From Aliiglaciecola lipolytica (GTDB taxonomy: Bacteria > Pseudomonadota > Gammaproteobacteria > Enterobacterales > Alteromonadaceae), in NCBI RefSeq assembly GCF_018860635.1, contig NZ_JAHKPT010000029.1, positions 1-64,000 of the forward strand: a stretch of DNA of 64,000 nt. Direction: 5' to 3'. The notes under the pieces are model-generated. The model ran no database searches. It saw nothing but the letters and a program-made list of their open reading frames with translations, and was not told where the DNA came from. Position numbers and translations under genes: made by a program. Positions 36,230 to 45,229 of the stretch are shown here, piece by piece. The stretch's first letter is position 1; every line of letters starts with the position of its first letter.

Positions 36230-36649
36230 ATGATAGTTATATATCACAAGCCAGAATGCGGAACCTCGAGGAATGTGCTTAAGATCATTGAGGATGCAGG
36301 ATATCAACCTATCATTATTGATTATCTAACCCAAGGGTGGACAAACAGTCAATTGTTGGGGTTGTTCGCTGCAGCCAATTTAACTCCCCGTGAAGCCTTA
36401 AGAACGAGTAAATCGCCAGCTAAAGAACTTGGCTTATTCGATGAAAGTGTAGCTGATGAGACAATTTTAGCGGCCATGCTGAAGTTCCCAGTATTAGTAA
36501 ATCGTCCAATAGTGTGCAGTCCAAAAGGCGTTAAGTTATGTCGCCCGAGTGAAGCAGTCCTAGCGCTACTAGAAAATTGGCCTGCAGGACCTTACTATAA
36601 AGAAGATGGTCAACAGATCCTCGATGAAAATAATAAACGGCTATGTTAA
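36230..36649 (+). CDS. arsC: Arsenate reductase, glutaredoxin-dependent type
   Basis: A 139-residue ArsC of the R773 type: catalytic C10 in HKPECGTSRN and the Arg-bearing LVNRPIVCSPKGVKLCRPSE. It uses glutathione and glutaredoxin to reduce arsenate. ATG 36230 follows AAGGA; an in-frame ORF reaching upstream to 36140 overlaps the previous gene and has no such signal. It is the last gene of the operon, which thus encodes two unrelated arsenate reductases. Confidence 0.9.
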   Translation: MIVIYHKPECGTSRNVLKIIEDAGYQPIIIDYLTQGWTNSQLLGLFAAANLTPREALRTSKSPAKELGLFDESVADETILAAMLKFPVLVNRPIVCSPKGVKLCRPSEAVLALLENWPAGPYYKEDGQQILDENNKRLC

Positions 36650-37079
36650 TTTTAAAGTACTTAAGGTGTACTTAATTTAGCATTGTAATAATGGCTGAAA
36701 TACCTAAGCAATGACTGTTATTAAGCGGGGGAGATTAACCTGTAAAAATAGTAATCTGCTTTTTACTTCCCCTCATATATTCCCTTCTATTTTAAGCGCG
36801 CCATATTTGAATGTGGTCATAAAGTAGGCAGATGTGTCAATCTGCCGTAAGCCGAAAAGCTAATTTTAGATAAAATGTAAATTATTTGTTATTGATTTTA
36901 CCTTTAATGAATATTTTGTCATGCTCTACAACCCAATAAAATCAGTGCTTAAGGATAGGGTGTTTAAAATTAGATTCAGCTTATATCTATTACTAATACA
37001 AAAGTATTCGAATAATTAATTAAACTTATACAACTAATCACTCTACTATTTTTGTATTCTAAAACAGAGGATACATTTC
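36650..37079. other. Intergenic region between the arsenic operon and the acyl-CoA genes
   Basis: No gene is visible in 430 bp. AAGTAC (36655-36660) and GTACTT (36668-36673) form a weak hairpin after arsC. A GC-rich patch near 36726-36776 (GGGGGA...TCCCC) could fold but lacks a T-run. The last 40 bp should hold the promoter of the acyl-CoA dehydrogenase; I could not assign one. Confidence 0.35.
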
Positions 37080-38306
37080 ATGCACTTTGATTACTCTCCA
37101 AAAACCCAAGCTTTACTTGACCGTCTTAACCAGTTTATGGACGAAAATATCTATCCCATAGAGCAAGAATACATAGAGCTTGTTGAAAATAATCCACAGC
37201 GTTGGACGACTCCTGCATTAATGCACGAGTTAAAAGAAAAAGCTAAGGCTGCGAATTTGTGGAATTTGTTTTTACCTGAAGAATATTTACCTTACGGTGC
37301 GGGTTTAACCAATTTAGAGTATGCCCCTTTATGCGAAGCTATGGGACGCGTGTTGTGGAGTCCTGAAGTTTTTAACTGTAGTGCTCCTGATACCGGCAAT
37401 ATGGAAGTATTGTCTAAGTATGGTAGTGAGGCTCATAAAAAACAGTGGTTAGAGCCTTTGCTTAATGGCGAAATTCGCAGCGCATTTGCAATGACTGAAC
37501 CTGCTGTTGCATCTAGTGATGCTACGAATATTGAAACATCGATAGTCCGCGATGGTGATGAGTATGTGATTAACGGTCGTAAGTGGTATACCAGTGGCGC
37601 TATGAACACTAACTGTAAAATCATGGTGGTTATGGGTAAAACTGATACCACAGCGGAACGTCACAGACAGCAATCGCAAATATTGGTGCCGATGGACACT
37701 GCCGGTGTAACCGTTGTGCGTCCGATGAAAGCCATGGGTTTTTATGATGAGCCTATTGGGCATGCCGAAGTGCTGTTTGAAAATGTACGAGTGCCAGCAA
37801 GCAACTTATTAGTTGGTGAAGGTGAAGGCTTTGCCATTGCACAAGGGCGCTTAGGGCCAGGCAGAATCCACCACTGTATGCGTTTAATTGGCTGCGCTCA
37901 ACGGGCACTAGATTTAGCCTGTGAAAGAGTAGAAGAGCGCATTGCCTTTGGTCAGCCTCTGAGCAAGCAACAATCCGTTAGAGAATCTATTGCACAAATG
38001 CACTGTGACATCGAGCAGGCCAGATTGCTTACTTTAAAAGCGGCTGACAAAATGGATCGTTACGGTAACAAAGTATCACGAGATATCATTGCTGCGATCA
38101 AAATCGTTGCGCCTAACATGGCTTGTCGCGTTATCGATCAATCGATTCAAATGCATGGCGCAGCAGGTACCAGTCAAGACTTTGTACTCTCAGCTATTTA
38201 CGCCTATGCGCGAACAATCAAACTTGCTGACGGGCCTGATCAGGTGCATATGATGCAATTGGGACGTAACTTAATTAAAGATCACGTTGGTACATCAAAA
38301 AAATAG
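37080..38306 (+). CDS. Acyl-CoA dehydrogenase, ACAD10/11 type
   Basis: A 408-residue flavoprotein. [16 protein letters not shown] and [10 protein letters not shown] are the usual acyl-CoA dehydrogenase substrate/FAD motifs, while [13 protein letters not shown] is diagnostic of the ACAD10/11 subgroup. Where most family members have the catalytic Glu in YEG, this one has ADGPDQVH (D384), also typical of the subgroup. ACAD10/11 and bacterial LvaC process 4-phosphooxyacyl-CoA made by an adjacent kinase. The next gene is such a kinase, so this enzyme may remove phosphate and isomerise rather than simply desaturate. Confidence 0.85.
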   Translation: MHFDYSPKTQALLDRLNQFMDENIYPIEQEYIELVENNPQRWTTPALMHELKEKAKAANLWNLFLPEEYLPYGAGLTNLEYAPLCEAMGRVLWSPEVFNCSAPDTGNMEVLSKYGSEAHKKQWLEPLLNGEIRSAFAMTEPAVASSDATNIETSIVRDGDEYVINGRKWYTSGAMNTNCKIMVVMGKTDTTAERHRQQSQILVPMDTAGVTVVRPMKAMGFYDEPIGHAEVLFENVRVPASNLLVGEGEGFAIAQGRLGPGRIHHCMRLIGCAQRALDLACERVEERIAFGQPLSKQQSVRESIAQMHCDIEQARLLTLKAADKMDRYGNKVSRDIIAAIKIVAPNMACRVIDQSIQMHGAAGTSQDFVLSAIYAYARTIKLADGPDQVHMMQLGRNLIKDHVGTSKK

Positions 38307-38366
38307 CGTTTAGGTCGTTTTTATTTACCTAATAGTTTGTAATTTAGATTATTTATCGAGGTTAAA

Positions 38367-39410
38367 GTGACAAAACCAGATCCAGTGAAGCAACTTGATA
38401 TGAAAGCGTTAGAGGCTTACTTCCGCACTCACGTAACAGATTTTACGGGTGCGTTTAGTGCTGAGAAATTTAGCGGCGGGCAATCTAATCCCACATTCAA
38501 GATTACGGCTGGGGATGCTAATTATGTCTTAAGACGGCAACCGCCGGGGAAATTACTCAAATCAGCGCACGCTGTAGATCGCGAGTTTAGAGTAATTTAC
38601 GCACTGCAAGATACTAAGGTGCCTGTTGCCAAGGTTTATCACCTGTGCGAAGACACTAGCATCATTGGCAGTATGTTTTATGTGATGGAGTATGTTGACG
38701 GGGCAGTCTACTGGAATAGTGCCCTGCCTGAGATTAACAGTAACGAAAAACGTAATGCTATGTATCAGCAAATGAGCCAAGTGTTGGCTGATTTGCATGC
38801 CGTAGACGTGGACAGTGTTGGCCTTAGTGATTACGGTAAACCTGGAAATTACTTTGATAGGCAACTCAGTCGCTGGTCTAAGCAATACAAATTATCCGAA
38901 ATAGATAGCATACCCGATATGGATAAGCTGATTAGTTGGTTGCAGCAAAATATCCCAGCCGATGATGGAAAAGTGTCTTTAGTGCATGGCGACTATCGTC
39001 TAGATAACTTAATGTTTTCGAAAACATCGGCGCAGATCATTGCCGTCTTGGACTGGGAATTATCCACCCTAGGACACCCCTTGGCTGATTTAGCTTATCA
39101 ATGTATGCAATTACGTTTACCTGCACACATCGGCCATTCCAGTGGTTTGGGAGGCGTTGATAGGCAAGCTTTGGGGATTCCTAGCGAGGAAGAATTTGTC
39201 AGTTGGTATTGTCAACGTGCAGGCTTAGCAAAAATTGATAATTGGCCTTTCTATCTCGCCTTTAGCTTTTTCCGGTTAGCTGCGATAGCACAAGGTGTCG
39301 CCAAGCGGGCATTAGAAGGTAACGCGTCAAATGAACAAGCCAGCAAAGTAGGGGCTATGGTGCCGCCGTTGGCCAAAATGGCAGTAGAATTAATCGAGGA
39401 ACATCAATGA
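38367..39410 (+). CDS. Phosphotransferase-fold kinase (ACAD10/11 kinase, LvaA-like)
   Basis: A 347-residue aminoglycoside-phosphotransferase-fold kinase. The catalytic loop is LVHGDYRLDNLMF (D209, N214) and the metal-binding motif is VLDWELSTLGHPLADLAY (D229). FSGGQSNPTFKI and YVLRRQPPGKLLKSAH match the family fused to dehydrogenase in ACAD10/11 and the LvaA kinase of levulinate catabolism, which phosphorylates 4-hydroxyacyl-CoA. Start GTG 38367 after GAGG. Its stop overlaps the next start (ATGA), and it follows the matching dehydrogenase by 60 bp. It is unlikely to be a drug-resistance enzyme. Confidence 0.82.
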   Translation: MTKPDPVKQLDMKALEAYFRTHVTDFTGAFSAEKFSGGQSNPTFKITAGDANYVLRRQPPGKLLKSAHAVDREFRVIYALQDTKVPVAKVYHLCEDTSIIGSMFYVMEYVDGAVYWNSALPEINSNEKRNAMYQQMSQVLADLHAVDVDSVGLSDYGKPGNYFDRQLSRWSKQYKLSEIDSIPDMDKLISWLQQNIPADDGKVSLVHGDYRLDNLMFSKTSAQIIAVLDWELSTLGHPLADLAYQCMQLRLPAHIGHSSGLGGVDRQALGIPSEEEFVSWYCQRAGLAKIDNWPFYLAFSFFRLAAIAQGVAKRALEGNASNEQASKVGAMVPPLAKMAVELIEEHQ

Positions 39411-40381
39411 AAGCAATAGTATGTAAGGAATTCGCCAGCGTAGAAAAATTAAGTTATCAAGATGTACCTGATCCAAAAGCTGGAAAGGGACAGGTTATTG
39501 TTGATATCAAGGCATCTGGGGTGAACTTTCCAGATGGATTATTAGTTCAGGGGCTGTATCAGAGCAAACCTGACTTTCCATTTATTCCCGGTGGCGAAGT
39601 TGCAGGGGTGATCAGTGAAATCGGTGAGGGAGTCTCACATCTAAAAGTGGGGAGCCGCGTTATCGCGCTGTGCACCTTAGGTGGTTATGCTGAAAAAGTG
39701 GCTGTTCCTGCTACTCATGTTTTACCTTTACCTGACGAAATTCCTGACGAAGAAGGTGCCGCTTTAGTAACAGCTCACGCTACTGCTCATCATGCTTTGA
39801 AACAGCGAGCCAATATTCAGCCTGGTGAAACCTTAGTTGTTACTGGTGCCGCTGGAGGTACGGGCTTGGCTGCTGTGCAAATAGGCAAAGCGATGGGAGC
39901 TAAAGTCATTGCCGTTTGTTCAACGCAAGAAAAGCTGGATATCGCTAAACAAAATGGTGCAGACATTCTGATTAACTACACCGAAAAAGACCTTAAAACC
40001 GCACTCAAAGAAGCAACTGGCGGAAAAGGCGCTGACGTGGTTTATGAATGTGTTGGTGGGGATACCTTCCACGCATGTTCAAGAAGCATGGGTTGGAATG
40101 GTCGTTTGCTGGTAGTTGGTTTTGCTGGTGGCACTATCCCTGAATTTCCGGTGAATCTAGCCCTGGTGAAAGGATATTCAGTGGTTGGCGTATTTTGGGG
40201 ATCGTTTACCCAGCACCAACCCAAGGATTTCCAAGACAACATGAAAGAGCTACTTAGCTGGTACTTACAAGGAAAGGTCAAAGTTATTGTTGATGAGACT
40301 TTGCCATTGGAACGAGCGCACGAAGCACTTAATAAAGTACTAGGGCGCGAAGTTAAAGGTAAAATGGCGCTACGCCCATAG
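39407..40381 (+). CDS. Zinc-free NADPH:quinone oxidoreductase family (MDR superfamily)
   Basis: A 324-residue medium-chain reductase. It has GVNFPDGLLVQGLYQ, GGEVAGVISEIGEGV and the NADPH fold VVTGAAGGTGLAAVQIGKAMGAKVIAV, and lacks the zinc ligands of alcohol dehydrogenases. Members reduce quinones or act as enoyl/2-alkenal reductases. The four-base overlap with the kinase suggests a part in the same acyl-CoA pathway, such as reducing an unsaturated intermediate; the substrate is not evident. Confidence 0.82.
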   Translation: MKAIVCKEFASVEKLSYQDVPDPKAGKGQVIVDIKASGVNFPDGLLVQGLYQSKPDFPFIPGGEVAGVISEIGEGVSHLKVGSRVIALCTLGGYAEKVAVPATHVLPLPDEIPDEEGAALVTAHATAHHALKQRANIQPGETLVVTGAAGGTGLAAVQIGKAMGAKVIAVCSTQEKLDIAKQNGADILINYTEKDLKTALKEATGGKGADVVYECVGGDTFHACSRSMGWNGRLLVVGFAGGTIPEFPVNLALVKGYSVVGVFWGSFTQHQPKDFQDNMKELLSWYLQGKVKVIVDETLPLERAHEALNKVLGREVKGKMALRP

Positions 40382-40456
40382 AAGTTTTAACTATGGCAGC
40401 CAGGGAAAGTGATTAAACATCATACTTGAATCCCTGCAAGTGAAATAATACACTGC

Positions 40457-40476
40457 GGCCTCATTTCTTTGAGGCC
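40457..40476 (+). terminator. Hairpin between the oxidoreductase and the lipoprotein gene
   Basis: GGCCTCA (40457-40463) and TGAGGCC (40470-40476) form a 7-bp stem with a 6-nt loop. The T content after it is moderate. It also encloses the GAGG that could serve as the next gene's binding site, so it may instead modulate translation. Confidence 0.4.
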
Positions 40477-40486
40477 TCATTTATTC

Positions 40487-41446
40487 ATGTATACATCTGT
40501 GCGTCAATTTCTGGTTTTATTGCTATCAGTGATTATATTACTCACTGGTTGCTCGGCTAAAAGAGTCTTGACCCAAGCCGAATTACAAGAGCTCGATGAG
40601 CACAATCAGTTATTCAATGATGCTGAGCAGTTTGTACATGCTAATCTTTTTACAGCTATGGTGCATGTGAGAGCAACCAATCTAGCCGATTGGAATGCGC
40701 TCTTAATCGCTTATTCGTGCTCTGCAGATATAGACCACAGTACCCTCGATAACTCCTATAATCGCAATCAACCGATTTTTACCGAGGCGATGAAGACGCT
40801 AGCCGAACAGGAAAATTTATTTACGGCCGAACAACAACAAGATGTTTTGACCGACGTTTCACAACTTGCTTATCGTCTATTTAGTATTAGTTACGCGAAA
40901 GGCTACGCCCGCCAGATTGAACTCGCCGACGACCTATCGCCAGGCATACGTGAAGAGTTGTGTGATGGCAAAGTAGGGGGGCTGAATAGCCCTTACCTAG
41001 GATATCGTAACTCAGTAGCTTGGCGCTCGTTTAATACGCCTTTATTGAAAAGCCTGAATGGGTTACAAGCGCATGCTCGAAATGGTGATAAAGCATTCCA
41101 AATTTTGCTTAATCAACAATATGTACAATTTGATGCATTAGTTTACAGTCACGCCTATCAGCAGACCGATGCTTATCAATCGTTATTTTTTGAAGTAAAT
41201 AAGTTTGAAAACGTAGAACTTTATGGCAACGAAGTATCCAAGTTATCACCTCAAATTAGCGATATAAAAGCGCAAAATAAACACAATGATTTTGCCTATT
41301 TAGTGTTATCTTCTGGCTATCATTGGGGCATGATGTCGGTGTTGGCTATGCTAGAAGAAGAATATCCGAGGGTGCATGATCTTAAAAAAGCCCAAGCGAC
41401 TCAAATGGTTTTAGAAACGTTAAAAAACTTGCAAGATAGCGCTTAG
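40487..41446 (+). CDS. Putative lipoprotein of unknown function
   Basis: A 319-residue protein with an N-terminal membrane stretch and a lipobox LLTGC (Cys about residue 20 from ATG 40487), so it is probably lipid-anchored. The rest is mainly helical, with no motif I recognise. GAGG lies about 10 nt before ATG 40487; an upstream in-frame start at 40469 would add six residues without a better signal. Its stop overlaps that of the converging DUF3718 gene by four bases. It has no obvious tie to acyl-CoA enzymes. Confidence 0.65.
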   Translation: MYTSVRQFLVLLLSVIILLTGCSAKRVLTQAELQELDEHNQLFNDAEQFVHANLFTAMVHVRATNLADWNALLIAYSCSADIDHSTLDNSYNRNQPIFTEAMKTLAEQENLFTAEQQQDVLTDVSQLAYRLFSISYAKGYARQIELADDLSPGIREELCDGKVGGLNSPYLGYRNSVAWRSFNTPLLKSLNGLQAHARNGDKAFQILLNQQYVQFDALVYSHAYQQTDAYQSLFFEVNKFENVELYGNEVSKLSPQISDIKAQNKHNDFAYLVLSSGYHWGMMSVLAMLEEEYPRVHDLKKAQATQMVLETLKNLQDSA

Positions 41447-41838
41447 ATTTTGTTTGATAAAGTGATCGCAATGGGGGAGTCACTCAAATTTTTGTCATCG
41501 ATCCATTGTTGTAATGTTTTACCATCGGATTCTGGCAAACGTAAATTCAATTTTGGTAATTTTTTGATTAATAGCTCAGCCGTTTGGTAGGCATCATTGA
41601 TTATGGCTGCTCTAATTAAACTCTGCCCATCACAACTAATACTATTATAATAATGTCGCAGCTTTAGTCGGTAATGTTTGTTAACTTCCTCGATTTTATT
41701 TCGTAAGTCTGATGAATCATCGGAAACCACGATAGTGCATATATTCATCAAAGTTGAATTGATATCAGCCTTTGCCTTGGTGGCAAAAACGATATTTGCC
41801 AGAAAAATAGACATCAAAAAAAATAGTATTTTTGGCAA
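41443..41838 (-). CDS. DUF3718 family secreted protein
   Basis: A 131-residue protein with a signal peptide (hydrophobic 4-19, cleavage near AKADI). The mature part has the DUF3718 pattern: ICTIVVSDD, LRNKIEEVNKHYRLKLRHYYNSISCDGQSLIRAA, ELLIKKLP, with two Cys that could pair. It is a diverged paralogue of the genes at 51937 and 52693. Start is a TTG after GGAGA. It begins 37 bp after the PEP-CTERM-like gene on the same strand, so both are likely transcribed from the promoter beyond 42421. Function of the family is unknown. Confidence 0.75.
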   Translation of the reverse strand: MPKILFFLMSIFLANIVFATKAKADINSTLMNICTIVVSDDSSDLRNKIEEVNKHYRLKLRHYYNSISCDGQSLIRAAIINDAYQTAELLIKKLPKLNLRLPESDGKTLQQWIDDKNLSDSPIAITLSNKI

Positions 41839-41875
41839 ATTTGAATTCTCCCTTTTTCAATTTTAGAATGCTGTT

Positions 41876-42421
41876 TTAGGTGGTTTTACGTAGCAGACTC
41901 TTTTGCCTTGTGCGTAAGCGACTTCTAAGCGCTATCACACCAATTAAAAACAGTAAAACAGTCGGTGCATTTGACACTGCTGCTGCATTGTTAGTGAAGT
42001 TCAATAATATGTAATCTTGCGATGACCAACGAGTATTATGTAAATTAAACGCTAGGAGTTCACCGTCAAAATCAATGTCTGACGCATCAAATCCCACCAC
42101 CGCGGTAATGAGATCAAAATCACTTGCAGAGAACAGGTTAGGCAGCAAAGAAAAGCTCAGTAATTCGTTTGCTCTCAACTGTAAATTGCTCTGAAGATTA
42201 CTGATCAGTAATGAGTCGCTTTCAAAATTAACACTGAAGTACGCGTTACCCATCAACAGGATATTAAATTCGCTATTGTTCTCTTGAGCAACTGAAATTC
42301 TGTTATCACATTCCCACAAAATTGAAGGTTCTATGTCACAAGCGACTTGTGTGCCTATGATCGAAGCATTCGCTGACCATGAAAAAATCACGAGCAGGAA
42401 GGAGACTGTAAATACTTTCAT
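41876..42421 (-). CDS. Secreted protein with PEP-CTERM-like C-terminal anchor
   Basis: A 181-residue protein: signal peptide 1-19 (ending ANA), a beta-rich middle, and a C-terminus SNAPTVLLFLIGVIALRSRLR. A short motif with Pro, a hydrophobic helix and an Arg-rich tail is the layout of exosortase sorting signals; here the motif reads N-A-P instead of P-E-P. Such variants are seen in Alteromonadales. It is likely sorted to the surface or exopolysaccharide. It leads a probable two-gene unit with DUF3718, with the shared dyad motif upstream. No exosortase gene is in the window. Confidence 0.6.
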   Translation of the reverse strand: MKVFTVSFLLVIFSWSANASIIGTQVACDIEPSILWECDNRISVAQENNSEFNILLMGNAYFSVNFESDSLLISNLQSNLQLRANELLSFSLLPNLFSASDFDLITAVVGFDASDIDFDGELLAFNLHNTRWSSQDYILLNFTNNAAAVSNAPTVLLFLIGVIALRSRLRTRQKSLLRKTT

Positions 42422-42501
42422 TCTGGGAAAGGCCTTTAACGAATAAAAAACGGTTAATAGCTCAATTTAAAGTGATTTAGAAGGTGAAAGGAAGTCATTG
42501 C

Positions 42502-42529
42502 TTGATACATCGGTATGAGTACTTATACC
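42502..42529 (-). promoter_or_regulatory. Shared dyad motif upstream of the PEP-CTERM/DUF3718 unit
   Basis: On the plus strand TTGATAC-N3-GGTAT-N7-TATACC. The same elements with the same spacing recur at 52421-52448 and 53181-53208, each 80-93 bp before a gene start on the minus strand. GGTAT and ATACC form an inverted pair with an 8-nt gap. Confidence 0.6.
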
Positions 42530-42586
42530 TGATGGCGGCATATCACAAAGCAGATTTTGCTTCATGATATACCGTTTTATAGTGGC

Positions 42587-44230
42587 TTAATGAGGAAATT
42601 CGTAGTCTTTGTAGTTGTCTCTTAATGCCAATTTATTAAGTTTTCCGGTGGCTGTATGCGGAAGTTCGTTGGCAAATACAACATCTTCAGGAAGCGACCA
42701 TTTGTGGATTTTGTCTTTCAAATAATCAATGACATCATCGCGGCTTAAGTTGGCGTTTTCATTTTGAACCACCACTAGAAGAGGTCGTTCTGTCCATTTA
42801 GGATGATAACGTCCTATTGCCGCCGCTTCGGCTATCTGTGGGTGACTTGCAGCGGCATTTTCAATGTCGATAGAACTTATCCACTCACCTCCAGACTTAA
42901 TCACATCTTTGGTTCTATCGGTTATTTGCAAATATCCTTGTGGATCTATAGTCGCAACGTCACCGGTATTCATCCAACCATCTTCATCAACTGGGCAGTC
43001 ATCGTCTCCAGGGGTTTGTGACATGCCGTAGTAGCCGGTTGCAATCCACGGTCCTTTCACTTTTAGGGCCCCAAATGCCACTCCGTCCCAAGGTAACTCA
43101 TTGTTTTCGTCATCGACTATTTTCATTTCAACGCCAAATACGGTTTTACCTTGTTTGAGTCGAAGTTCAGTATCTTCTTCATCGGAGAGGTTTTCCATGC
43201 CCGGCATTAAGGTAAATAAGGTACCTAGTGGGCTCATTTCCGTCATGCCCCAACCTTGTTTTACTTCTGTTTGATAATCATGTTTGAAGCGTTCAATGAT
43301 ACCTCTAGGACAAGCCGCACCGCCAGCAGTGACACACTTCAAAGTGGGTATCTTTTTGCCGGTTTTATCTAAGTACTCTAACAACGCCATCCATATTGTG
43401 GGGACACCAGAGCTGAGGGTAACGCCTTCGTTTTCAATTAGGGATTGTAATGTTTCTCCGTCAGCCATTTTAGGCCCCGGCATCACTAGCTTACTTCCAA
43501 CCATCACACCAGCATAGGGAATACCCCAAGCATTTACATGGAACATCGGCACTATGGGGAGGGTAACGCTGTTACTAGACGCGCATGTTGCATCAGGTAA
43601 GGAGCCTGCATAGGCGTGCAGTACCGTTGAACGGTGGCTGTACACTACGCCTTTAGGGTTACCTGTGGTACCTGAGGTGTAACACATACCCGCAGCGGTA
43701 TTTTCATCAAACTCTGGCCATTGATAGTTGTCATCAAATTGCGCTATGAGCTCCTCGTAACAGATAACGTTTTTAATAGTCGTTTCTGGCATATGTTGTC
43801 GGTCGGTCAACACCACAATTTTTTCAACACTTTTGAGATGATTCTGCAAGGCTTCAACTAATGGCATTACTAATACATCAACAAACAACACTTTATCTTC
43901 TGCGTGGTTGATAATGTAATTGACTTGCTCAGGGAAAAGTTTTGGATTAATCATATGGCAAACCATGCCAGTGCCAGAAATAGCATAGTAAAGTTCTAGG
44001 TGCCGATAATCATTCCACGCTAATGTGCCTACGCGATCTCCAAATTTAACTCCCATTGATTCCAAAGCATTGGCTAATTGGCGGGTGCGTTTGGCAAAAT
44101 CTGCGTAGGTATATCGATGTCGTGGATTGTCTGCGGTAACAGATACTATTTCACGAGTGGGGAAGTTTTTTTCAGCATGACGCAATATTGACGATATCAT
44201 CAATTGCGTATTCATCATTAGTCCTTTCAT
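42587..44230 (-). CDS. Acyl-CoA synthetase (AMP-binding)
   Basis: A 547-residue adenylate-forming ligase. P-loop [16 protein letters not shown], motif [13 protein letters not shown], the ATP-contact [22 protein letters not shown] and the C-terminal hinge [13 protein letters not shown] with catalytic Lys in [10 protein letters not shown] are present. The sequence type is medium- to long-chain fatty-acyl-CoA ligase (AlkK/LvaE-like). It activates a free acid for the neighbouring beta-oxidation enzymes. Start 44230 follows TAGGAG; an in-frame ATG four codons on is possible. It follows the SDR gene on the same strand across a repeat array. Confidence 0.87.
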   Translation of the reverse strand: MKGLMMNTQLMISSILRHAEKNFPTREIVSVTADNPRHRYTYADFAKRTRQLANALESMGVKFGDRVGTLAWNDYRHLELYYAISGTGMVCHMINPKLFPEQVNYIINHAEDKVLFVDVLVMPLVEALQNHLKSVEKIVVLTDRQHMPETTIKNVICYEELIAQFDDNYQWPEFDENTAAGMCYTSGTTGNPKGVVYSHRSTVLHAYAGSLPDATCASSNSVTLPIVPMFHVNAWGIPYAGVMVGSKLVMPGPKMADGETLQSLIENEGVTLSSGVPTIWMALLEYLDKTGKKIPTLKCVTAGGAACPRGIIERFKHDYQTEVKQGWGMTEMSPLGTLFTLMPGMENLSDEEDTELRLKQGKTVFGVEMKIVDDENNELPWDGVAFGALKVKGPWIATGYYGMSQTPGDDDCPVDEDGWMNTGDVATIDPQGYLQITDRTKDVIKSGGEWISSIDIENAAASHPQIAEAAAIGRYHPKWTERPLLVVVQNENANLSRDDVIDYLKDKIHKWSLPEDVVFANELPHTATGKLNKLALRDNYKDYEFPH

Positions 44231-44329
44231 GTATCAGCTCCTATTAAGCTAACTAGATTGTGATTAAAATCGAGAAATTATTTTTCGGAAAGTTCAGCGT
44301 TTGCTTTTTACTAAAAAATTGAATCAATG

Positions 44330-44475
44330 CCCCAAGCTATGACGCTGATTTACCGGGCGTCAACGCTATTTTCATCAAACGTTGACGCTATGTTTATTAG
44401 GTGCTTAGGCTATTTTTTTACCAAGCGCTGAGACTACTCTTACCAAGCGCTGACGTTACTTTTACCAAGCGCTGA
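44330..44475. repeat. Array of degenerate 22-bp tandem repeats
   Basis: TACCAAGCGCTGA recurs at 44419, 44441 and 44463, exactly 22 bp apart, and weaker copies occur at about 44395, 44373, 44351 and 44332. The copy at 44463 includes the final codons (V-S-A-W-stop) of the SDR gene, so the array seems to have grown from the gene's 3' end, with copies decaying with distance. Confidence 0.75.
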
Positions 44476-45229
44476 CTGCACCATCAATCGCGATGGTTTG
44501 ACCGCTCATATATGAGTTTCCAGGAGATAAAATCAGTATCATGGTGTTGACTATTTCCTGAGGTTGGCCCAATCGTCGCATCGGTGATCCTTGTGCTAAG
44601 CGTTGTTGATTTTCTGGTGAATCAAAACCGTCTAACGCTAAGATATTGGTCGGACTATAAAAAGGGCAGATAGCGTTTGCGCGTATGCCCTTTTTGGCAT
44701 ATTCCACCGCAGCAGTGCGAGTTAGACCTACCACCGCATGTTTGGCAGCTGCATAAGCTGCTCCTTTTGGAGCACCACCGATTCCGGCCATTGAACTTAG
44801 GTTCAAAATATGACCAAAACCTTGTTTTAACATGGCTTCAATTTGATACTTCATGCCAAACAGGACACCATTTACATTTACCGCCATTTGGCTGTCCATT
44901 GTCGCTTGATCTATTTTATGCAGAGGCGTTAAGTGATGGGCGATTCCTGCGTTGTTGACGCCGATGTCGAGTCTGCCGAAATTTTCAATTGCAGCATCAA
45001 CCATCGCCTTAACTTGATCTTCTTTGCTTACATCACAAAGCATTGATATTACTTTGTTTTCTCCCAATTTAAGGGATGAAACCGTATTCGCAAGTTCTTC
45101 ACTGTTGATGTCACTAATGACTAAGTTACAACCCCTCGCTGCCAAACCTTGTGAAAGTAAACGACCAAATCCACTGGCAGCTCCTGTTATCATGGCCACT
45201 TGGCCGCTAAAATCGAGAAGTGAGTCCAA
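44462..45229 (-). CDS. Short-chain dehydrogenase/reductase
   Basis: A 255-residue classical SDR: cofactor loop TGAASGFGR (16-24), VNNAG, catalytic Ser in NLSSMAG, and YAAAKHA (Tyr and Lys). It likely oxidises or reduces a hydroxyacyl or keto group of an acyl-CoA or related alcohol. An SDR (LvaD-type) also belongs to levulinate-like pathways. Its last codons lie in the 22-bp repeat array. It is upstream of the acyl-CoA synthetase on the same strand and diverges from the fadB-like gene. Confidence 0.85.
   Translation of the reverse strand: MDSLLDFSGQVAMITGAASGFGRLLSQGLAARGCNLVISDINSEELANTVSSLKLGENKVISMLCDVSKEDQVKAMVDAAIENFGRLDIGVNNAGIAHHLTPLHKIDQATMDSQMAVNVNGVLFGMKYQIEAMLKQGFGHILNLSSMAGIGGAPKGAAYAAAKHAVVGLTRTAAVEYAKKGIRANAICPFYSPTNILALDGFDSPENQQRLAQGSPMRRLGQPQEIVNTMILILSPGNSYMSGQTIAIDGAVSAW

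Noticed and set aside
38367-39410. Aminoglycoside resistance gene
   Set aside because: The phosphotransferase fold is real, but the sequence motifs and the ACAD10/11-type neighbour point to acyl-CoA metabolism.
42422-42586. Sigma-54 promoter for the PEP-CTERM-like gene, as in PrsK/PrsR-controlled systems
   Set aside because: No TGGCAC-N5-TTGC-like sequence was found in the upstream region on the correct strand.
44330-44475. 22-bp repeats as a CRISPR array
   Set aside because: Repeats are directly tandem with no unique spacers, degrade in a gradient and overlap a gene's stop codon.
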